64,000 bases of DNA from Undaria pinnatifida (Eukaryota; Sar; Phaeophyceae; Laminariales; Alariaceae), in assembly GCA_012845835.1 (NCBI GenBank), contig JABAKD010000016.1, forward strand, positions 10,599,007 to 10,663,006. The letters run 5' to 3'. The notes below the pieces were generated by a model. That model saw only the letters and a list, made by a program, of their open reading frames with translations. It was not told the origin of the DNA and ran no database searches. Below, one piece after another: positions 57,309-64,000 of the stretch. The position numbers and the translations under genes are program-made. Numbering within the stretch: the stretch's first letter is position 1; every line of letters begins with the position of its first letter.

Positions 57309-58720
57309 CTAATGCGTCTTGTATAGCACCGCGATGACGCCACCTCGCCCCCGTACCGACTGATGACCAGTGATCTGCTCCACGTCCAGCCGTTGGAGGG
57401 GAGTCGAAACGTGGTTTTGAGTGACGTGGTACGGCGGGGACTTCTTGGAAAAATTGTTGAGCACATACTGTGTCAGCCCCGCCGGCAGGTATTTGGGCAT
57501 GTCCCCGCTGTCGAGGGGGTTGGCACAGGGTTTGCAGCGCTCGATGGCCACACACCGACGAGCGTCCGAACCAGGCAGGTCGGAAGGGAGATCCAAATAA
57601 AGGAGGTTGCTCCCAAGCGGCGAGCCGTCCGGGGTCTCGGCGGCGGAGCAGGGACCGACGGCCAGGACCTTGTATGGGCCCGTCCAGTTAAGCGCGAGCT
57701 TGGCCTTGAGTACCTTGGCGTCGGTGTTCGCCTTCACACCCTGGCGGATGGTAGACGCAGAATTGTATACCCATGCCCAACCATCCACAGTGGAGTTAGG
57801 TGCTGGAAGCAGCGCGTCGGCGAGGGCGGAGTTTCTGCGGTTAACACGGGAAACGGTGAGGGCGTGGTGTGCGCGGACAATGTCGTTCGCGCGCTTTTGC
57901 CGGTCGGTGGCCAAATCGCAATAGGCCAGGTGGTCACGGGTCAGACTCTGGTGTCCCACGACACCTGTGCGGTCGAAAATCGTCAGGGGGAGCCGTGGGA
58001 GTCTGCCCATGTGGACCTCGTTGGGCGCCAAATCCGTCGCCGCGCTGACAGAGTTGTTGTAAGCAAATTCTACGTGGGTCAGATGCAAGTCCCAGTCGTC
58101 TTGTCGCTCGTTGACGACCATAGCCAGCATTTGTGCCATAGTGTGATTTACCCGCTCAACGCCCCCGTTACAGTTGGGATGATAGGAGCTTGTAGCAAGC
58201 TTGTGTTCACCTAACAGCTGATATACAGCTTGTGAAAGCTTGGAGCAGAACTGCAGTCCGTTGTCCGAGAGTATGGTGCGCGGGCACCCCCACAAGGGGA
58301 TGTATTGGTTCACCAGGATATTGGCTGTACCTTCCGCGGTGAACTCAGCGGCAGTGACGGGGAACATGTCGGCCCGACGACTGAACCGATCGGTGAACAG
58401 CAGGATGTAGGTGTTGCCTCGTGGTGTGACCGGAAGGGGGCCGAAGTAGTCAACACTGACGGCGATACCTGGACCTTCCGGCAGAGGCATTGTGATGATG
58501 GGCCAGCGGACAGTCAGCCGTGGGGTTTTCCGCGCTTGGCACTTCAAGCAGTGGCGAAGCCATCACCGGGTGCACACACTCATGCCAATCCACCAATAAA
58601 AACGCTCCAGCATGCGCAACGTGCGCGTGGTGCCAAGGTGGCAGGAGGCCGTCGAGTGGCAAGCTTGCATGATCCAAGGGCGCATGAGCAGGGGAACGTA
58701 GATGCGAACTGGCTCATCGT
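57309..58720 (-). CDS. Retroelement integrase (zinc-binding part and catalytic core)
   Basis: The upstream end (58720-58520) has an HHCC zinc-binding arrangement (CHSTASCHLGTTRTL, then CLKCQARK). The core includes VDYFGPLPVTPRGNTYILLF with FTDRFSR, then TILSDNGLQFCSKL and YHPNCNGGVERVNHTMAQ: the D, D, E order of retroelement integrases. After it comes DDWDLHLTHVEFAYNNS, the usual gypsy 'W...L...EFAYN' block. A C-terminal segment around ALNWTGPYKVLAVGP fits the 'GPF/GPY' motif. The long open frame starts inside the part that joins RNase H to integrase, since the family makes a polyprotein. The plus-strand open frame over 57363-58214 is only its shadow. Confidence 0.93.
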
Positions 58721-59639
58721 TTAGCAAGCAAGCAGCTCGTCCCACAGAGTTCGGTTTGTCAGATCTTGTTGGCGGGAGTGTCGGGTTACGGACGAATAGG
58801 ACGATGTCGTCGTCGGTTGTATGTAGTCGACCCTTACCCGCCAGTTCCTGGATGTCCGAGAGGGAGGGACGCTTGGGCGAGGGGTAGCATGCTAAGATGT
58901 CGGGTGGCAGGGCCGACGGCCGGCCGATAGAGGTGTAACGTATCGTGGCGTGGCACGTCGGCTCTGCGTGTTGTTCGCGCTTCCAATCGGCATGTGAATA
59001 ACGCGCGACGGAATCCGCGAACCGCAACTCAGCAGCGTCGCCGAGGGCGTCCGACCTTGTATATGCAGTCGGCGTGTCACCAGGAGAAGGCGTGAGCCGT
59101 AAGAGAGGAGTTTCCGTGTAGGCTCTGCGTGGTCGCGGTCGGACGGTAGTGGCACCGTGCGGATCGGCGAGTCGGCAAGAGCAGGGGTCGCGGCAGTCGA
59201 CGGGGTCGGCCGCGGCCGTGGGACTCGCGGCGGGGCTGTACCTCGTCTGGAAGATGGCCGAGGGGCCCCGCCGAGCCCGAATCCATAATCTACAGCGGGG
59301 GTGCATTTCCTGTTGTTGTCGCTGTTAGTCGGCACGTCGTCGACGACGGAGGGGCTGGAGTGCCAAGCATGGCGGAGACGGACACAGTCGAACCGGTGGT
59401 CGCGGCGGGGGCCGTCTCCTGTAAAGAACTCCGGGATAGATAAGTCGGCTGTGCGATGGGCGTCGCTGCAGCCAGGGCTTCTGCGGAGCCCGTGCCGCCC
59501 TCGATGGGTATGGCAAAAACCGAAGCGAAAACAGTGTCGGCGGCAGGTGAAATCGACCCGCGGCCGGTACAGCCTTCGGTAGTGGCGACGGAGGCAGAAA
59601 CACGAGCGACGAATCTCCCCGGGGAAGCATAAAGGCCGT

Positions 59640-59960
59640 CAATCCTTATACGTGGCTCGTGTGTGCGAAAATCGTGAAACGCGGTAGAGGTGAGAGGGAG
59701 CCCACCCAAGGCAGCATGTTCAATGCGGGGCACGAGCCCACCCAAGACAGTGCTTTCGGCGAGGGGTTCGAGTCCACCCAAAGCAGTGCTTTCGGTGTGC
59801 GGCACGAGCCCACCCAAGACAGTGCTTTTGTCGAGAGGCGCGAGTCCACCCGAACCGACTCCTGGCATCGGCGAGGAGGGAGCGCGCAGCCCGCGGGTCC
59901 GTAGGAGGTAGATACCGCTATCTCCAACGGGGTTGGGGCTTGTCAACCCCACGAGGTTGA
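59640..59960 (-). repeat. Tandem repeat in the linker between RNase H and integrase
   Basis: A unit of about 39 bases recurs four to five times on the minus strand, encoding a GGL-x-P-x-x-EST-x-L-type motif (GGLVPHTESTAL, GGLEPLAESTVL, GGLVPRIEHAAL). It sits just after the RNase H remnant in a normally variable linker. Replication slippage after insertion is the simplest explanation. Confidence 0.7.
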
Positions 59961-59999
59961 TTTTTTTCAAGCCACTGCGGTCGTACTCCGTAGCGGGCT

Positions 60000-60420
60000 C
60001 TGGGAAACGGGCCGGAAAAATCGGCGATGCCCTTGGCGCTGCCTTTGCGGTACTCGAGTGTGCAATCGAACGCGGTGACGAACTCAAGCTACCGCTGGAC
60101 TCGTGCATTGAGGGTCCCCACTTTGCCAATGCTCTCCTATGTCTTGTGGCCGGAGGATATGCGGAACTTTGTTCCCCTCAGTATCCTCGGAGGCGTTTGG
60201 GAACCCAAGCAATGCTGCCGGTCCCCAAATCTATAGGAGTCCAGTGCCTCTCCGAGCGAGCGTTGCTCGACTGATATACGCGATTTTCATAGTGAACAAA
60301 ACGTCGTCCAGCGTCACAGTACCCTCGACGAAACAAGGGCAGTGTTCTGACATCGCAAGGTCAGGGCCGACGCTAGAAACTATCTCCACAACTTCACGGC
60401 TTTTCATTGGCCAACGCGCC
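60000..60420 (-). pseudogene. RNase H remnant of the retroelement
   Basis: Short blocks in the minus-strand frames match the end of the Ty3/gypsy RNase H and its connection to integrase: KIAYISRATL, GTKFRISSGHK, ESIGKVGTLNARVQR and LEFVTAFDCTLEYRKGSA. The last corresponds to the common 'FDFTIEYRPGK.N..AD.LSR' block. The region is broken several times. It marks where reverse transcriptase would be expected just upstream, at higher coordinates. Confidence 0.75.
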
Positions 60421-60499
60421 CGAGAAATAGGTCGGAAACGCCGAAGGGGAAGCTTTGCGAGCGCTGGCCGCTGTGAACGGTCCGGTTGCGGCGCGGACG

Positions 60500-61131
60500 A
60501 CATTTCTTGGTTCTTGCACTCGCAGTGCAGGTGCGGAACCGACTAGGGGAGGCCGGGTGCGCCGGCCCGGTCTCATTGTCGCAAATAGCTGCGCGAACGG
60601 CAGAAAGTGCCTCACCGAGCAAGTTTTTCCTCTCCCCTGGCATGGGTTGTTGGCCCTGGGACCATCCGCCCGGAAACCAATGCCCTACACTGGGTTCAGA
60701 GTGCTGGATTCAGCCAGAAGCTTGTTGTCAGAGCTCAAAAGGTGATTTTTGGTGGCTGGGTTCTGCGCAAATTTGGCGTAGGTGCCAGGTGATACGGCGT
60801 TTTGCTTCTCCCTGTCCCCAACAGCGGAGTCAAAGTTGCGCACGCCTCGACCGATGCGTTTGCGTATGCTTGGACGAGGCGACGACATAATGAGCCCCAC
60901 TGCTCGATGGTCTTGCAAAAACTTGGTCTTTTCGGCCATCATGTACTGCTCCGCGCAAGAATATGGTACGTCGTCCACGGCAAACGACGAAGGGGACCAC
61001 GGTGGAAAATAGGATGGGGGCTGCCAGAATAACACCACTTTGGCTGTGGAGTATTCGAGAGAAGGGTCAAAATCCGTGTTGAAATTTGGGCTACAATGTC
61101 CCCGTCCGGGAACACCAGGCCTCGGGAGCAC
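60500..61131 (-). pseudogene. NADAR-domain segment lying inside the retroelement
   Basis: The minus-strand translation shows the NADAR pattern. An aromatic-rich start (FWQPPSYFPPWSPSSFAVDD) leads to CAEQYMMAEKTKFL, corresponding to the family's 'SEHYFQAQKF'. Further on are GRGVRNFD, YAKFAQNP, LLAESSTLNPV, GIGFRADGPRANNP and NLLGEALSAVR. In intact members the last three correspond to the 'WGIG', 'DPRAN' and 'GKNLLGEALM.VR' blocks. NADAR proteins act on ADP-ribose-linked or related N-glycosidic substrates. The copy has about two breaks and is probably non-functional. It sits on the element's strand between Gag and RNase H. Capture by the element, or insertion of a host fragment, are both possible. 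Confidence 0.8.
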
Positions 61132-61690
61132 GACGCGAATCCGAACCCGTGGTATCTCGCCTCGGGTCTTTCTTCGTTCGTTGGCGGAAAAGCGCGAGAA
61201 TACGCTCTAACTGCGCCCGAAAAATGGCAAAAACCTACGGTGCCAACCCGTCGGTAGCCTCGTTGGACATTTGTGGGTCTGCAATGTCCCCTTTGGGGAA
61301 CACCAGTCCTCGGCTACTTGGGCCTGTAATGTCCCCTTGCGGGAGCACCAGGCCTCGGGAGCAACATGCGAGTCCGAACCTGGGGTTTCTCGCCTCGGGT
61401 CCTCCTCACTCGCTGGCGGAAACTCATAAGAAGCCGCCCTCATTGCACCCGAAAACGAGTCCAACACCGACGGTGCCAACCCGTCGGTAGCCTCGTTCGG
61501 CATTTGGGTCTGTAATGTCCCCGGCTGGGAACACCAGTCCTCGGCTCTTTGGGCCTGTAGTGTCCCCCTCAGGAACACCAGGCCTCGGGAGCACGACGCG
61601 AGTTCGAACCCACGGTTTCTCGCGTCGTGGCCTCTTCGCTTTTTGGCGTATAATCGCAAGAAAACTGCTCTAACTGCGCCCAAAGGGGCA
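61086..61690. repeat. Large tandem repeat inside the retroelement
   Basis: Three units of roughly 180-230 bases carry the shared blocks GGTGCCAACCCGTCGGTAGC, TGTAATGTCCCC and CACCAGGCCTCGGGAGCA. Units start near 61086, 61235 and 61470 and differ by substitutions. The array lies directly upstream (minus-strand sense) of the NADAR segment, where Gag-Pol coding would be expected. Confidence 0.75.
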
Positions 61691-62039
61691 GGGGCTCTGA
61701 GCTGTTTCTGCTTGACGAGAGGCGCGATTCTTCCGTAAATTTACGGGAATAGCGTCCAGCTGATCAGGCTGGAGGCCGTGGAGTCACCACTGGCCCGTCG
61801 CGCAGTGTCGGATCTTCTTCCTGTGCCACTGGGACAGACGTAGCCTGAAACACGTGGGTTAGCGTGTTAAAAGACGAAGCAGGGTCCGTAAACCCTGTGG
61901 GCGTCTTCTGGAGCGGGGCTCGGGCAAGGCAATAATATTTTTACCCGAGGAGGCTCTCTTCCGTTATGTCTCTTGGAGAAGGGAGACGAGGTAGCTAATC
62001 TTGTCGACTCCTCCTTGATGGAAAAAAGGACAGAGGGCC

Positions 62040-62570
62040 CGCTCTTATCGCGAGCAAACACCGGATCGAGCCTCGCAAAAGATCTCGGTGTTTTAGTGTT
62101 GGCCTTCCCACACCTCAAATCGACCGTCACCTCGTGGTCAGAAAAAGTGTTTCGAGGGTCGACCGTCCCACACCTCAAACCGACCGCCACCGCCTGGTCA
62201 GGGAGAGGGGGGGATGCACACATACGCGTGAAAAGGCGACGCGCCGTCGCTGCAGCTATATTGTTGCGCGGCGCGTACCTAGAGGGGGAGCGCGCAAAGC
62301 GTAGGCTCCCGTGCCATGGTTGATGGGGGCGGCGTTTGGAGCGCGTACCCCCATTGCTGAGTTTATGCCGCGGCTGAGGGAAACGGCGCTGGAAGCGCGG
62401 TTCCCGTTGCCGAACTCAGACCATGACCGAGGGGAACGTCGCTGAAAGCGCGCGTTCTCGCCGTCGAAAAAGAAAGAAAGAAGAGAAAAAAAAATACCTG
62501 GCTGGAGGAAACCACGCTTGAAGCGCTAGTTTCCGCCGTCGGTACTACGCCGTGAGAATCGTCCGCAGAC
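62040..62570. repeat. Two short tandem arrays inside the retroelement
   Basis: Near 62100-62205 a block containing TCCCACACCTCAAA and CGACCGTCACC appears twice. From 62315 to 62560 a unit of about 70-80 bases recurs three to four times, containing GAAACGGCGCTGGAAGCGCG-like sequence and TTCCCGCCGTC-like ends. These arrays appear to have diluted the polyprotein between Gag and NADAR. Confidence 0.55.
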
Positions 62571-62899
62571 GGCGTAGGAGCCCGTGGGCTCTTGACAGAG
62601 GCAATCTGTGCTGCATTACTGGACAGGCTAGCAACAGAACACGAGCATCTTCTGAAACCAAAATAGGTACCCCCCGACAGTGTTGTCGACGGTGCCGTAC
62701 CGCCGTCGAGCTGTCGATTGCCGTTACGGAATGTGCCAGGTTGGCGCGCAAATTTATTTTTGCCCGGGTTGTGGGCGGCTCCAAAGCGCATTCGAGGAGC
62801 GGAAGCGGGGGCAGAAGAGGCGGGCGAGCGCAGGATACCACCATGGTGATCCGACGTGTATGTGGTATCGTTGTGACAGTTTACCTGGCCCTGATCCTG

Positions 62900-64000
62900 A
62901 AGGTGGCAACGATTGACCAGAAAGATGGCGACGATTTTTCTTGTGGTTGTTCGGGCGAGAAGATTTGTCGTCTTGGCGGTAGCAGACCATGCGTGTTTGT
63001 CAACGTCGGTGTGCGTCATCGTCGCCAAGTTGGCCAAGTTCAGGGTTCAAGCAGCCATTCGCAGTAATGAAAGGATGCCTACAATGCTTGAAGGAATGGT
63101 TGCCTTCGTGGCAGTCGAGGCAAAGCCCCCGGTTTTCTCGGAGGGCATCAGCGTGAGGTGAAAGGAGGCCGCTCCAAAGGGGAGGGTCGTCTGTCTTAAA
63201 CGAGGCCTTAACGGCGAAACCTTCTGCATAATGATGCTCTTTTAGTGGCCAGCAGTTCGATGTGTGGTCAAGCCAAGGGTCAGATGAATCATCGATGGGC
63301 ATGACAGTTGAATGATGGCTCGATCCCGTCTGCCACGAAAGCGACTGGGACGGCACTCGGCCCGGGCCGCGCCCATGATCGGCGGGTCGGGCCCCCGACA
63401 GGGCGCATGACCGCGCTCCCGTCAAAGAAACAGGAAGAGAAAAAAAAAAAGTTTCGCCGTTGACGGCAGGTGTCTCATTAGTCACCAAAAGACCGCCACA
63501 TAGCATCCAACGAGATGTACGGCCGCGGGTTTGTTGCCTTCGAACCAGGGTACAACGCAGGCAGGAGAGCCGGAAATTGCTCATTCGCCGCCACCCGAAC
63601 CACCTCCAACACCACATCCGTCTCCGGGGACAAAACACGCTCACTCCCCGTAGCGGTCGGCATGAGTACGCGAAACTCCCGACTGAAATCAGAAAAAGGC
63701 ATGCCGTTACACATTCCAAAAAGTATGCAACTTAGTGTAGCCCTTCTCCGTGTCAACCCCGTCGAAGTGCGTGATCAGCAGACGCAACAGGAGGGTGAAA
63801 GCCTCAGGCCCAGATGCTCCTCCTGCCATGGCTTTTGACACTTTTTGCCTGCTACCACGACCACCTCGCTGTGGTCCGTGCTCGAGGACGAAGACGAGCG
63901 GGAGGAGGTTGACGAGCCGTCCCACGCTGAACGTCCTCTCGCGCCATTCCTCTGCCAGAGCTGCGGCCAACTGCCCCGGTTGTTGGACCGAAGTGGCCCC
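62900..64000 (-). pseudogene. Gag-like region of the retroelement, with a CCHC zinc knuckle
   Basis: The reading frame is open to the right edge of the window, so the N-terminus is missing from view. It includes LAAALAEEWRERTFSVGRLV, DGVDTEKGYTKLHTFW and FSREFRVLMPTATGS, in the style of stramenopile gypsy Gag. Nearer 63.1 kb is a zinc knuckle of the form C-x2-C-x4-H-x4-C (CLDCHEGNHSFKHC), the nucleic-acid-binding module of Gag. The region carries at least a couple of breaks. It is assigned to the same element as the integrase because strand and order agree. Confidence 0.75.

Larger units (their letters stand above)
56880..64000 (-). mobile_element. Broken Ty3/gypsy-type LTR retroelement, running off the right edge
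   Basis: Reading on the minus strand from the right edge, I see a Gag-like region (64000-62900), a low-complexity and tandem-repeat region (62600-61090), a NADAR-like segment (61131-60500), an RNase H remnant (about 60400-60000), a repetitive linker, an integrase with zinc-binding and catalytic parts (58720-57310), and a C-terminal module (57275-56880). The order Gag, RNase H, integrase identifies the Ty3/gypsy lineage. No reverse transcriptase region was recognised. The integrase is open over its length, but several other parts are broken, with perhaps six or more breaks overall, so this is a fossil of moderate age. The left LTR should lie beyond the window. The other may lie between 55.7 and 56.8 kb, but I could not define its ends. 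Confidence 0.9.

Noticed and set aside
57363-58214. 283-codon plus-strand open frame
   Set aside because: It is the antisense shadow of the integrase.

Overview
This window is nuclear DNA of a eukaryote with small exons, very long introns and abundant repeats. The best lineage clue is a photosystem II gene whose N-terminus carries a signal peptide followed by a FASAFTAP motif. That is the 'ASAF' plastid-import signature of algae with complex red plastids. Together with the gypsy retrotransposon type, the intron-rich genes and the long G/C homopolymers, it points to a photosynthetic stramenopile, most likely a brown alga. This is inference; no search was run.

Layout: 1-2.7 kb holds part of an ESCRT-III VPS2/CHMP2 gene (minus strand, two exons seen). 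6.9-17.5 kb holds a complete five-exon gene for a 462-residue protein with a ubiquitin-like domain and about four membrane segments (plus strand). 20.1-28.1 kb holds a complete five-exon gene for a 203-residue lumenal Psb27/Psb31-family photosystem II protein (plus strand); over 90% of it is intron. 28.2-37 kb is repeat-dominated and includes a tiny LTR element of TRIM type, tRNA-like units and several satellites. 37.8-40.7 kb contains a tentative minus-strand gene with a long glutamate run. 41-56 kb is almost gene-free, with large copies of a G-rich repeat family at 42.1-43.1 and 46.0-49.2 kb. 56.9 kb to the right edge is a broken Ty3/gypsy-type LTR retroelement on the minus strand. It shows Gag, RNase H and integrase parts, and a NADAR-domain segment lies between Gag and RNase H where reverse transcriptase would be expected.

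The most unusual signal is a repeated pattern I call exon-edge echoes. Short stretches that span an exon end, its splice site and the start of the adjoining intron recur as decayed copies inside that same intron. I see this next to exons of VPS2 (exons 2 and 3), Psb27 (exons 2 and 4) and the tentative 38-40 kb gene, and as intron-only units in the ubiquitin-like gene. Local tandem duplication across splice junctions may be one way introns grow in this genome.

The genes have unrelated roles (endosomal sorting, a membrane ubiquitin-like protein, photosystem II assembly), and nothing suggests they work together. All exon models come from splice-site, phase and homology reading by eye.
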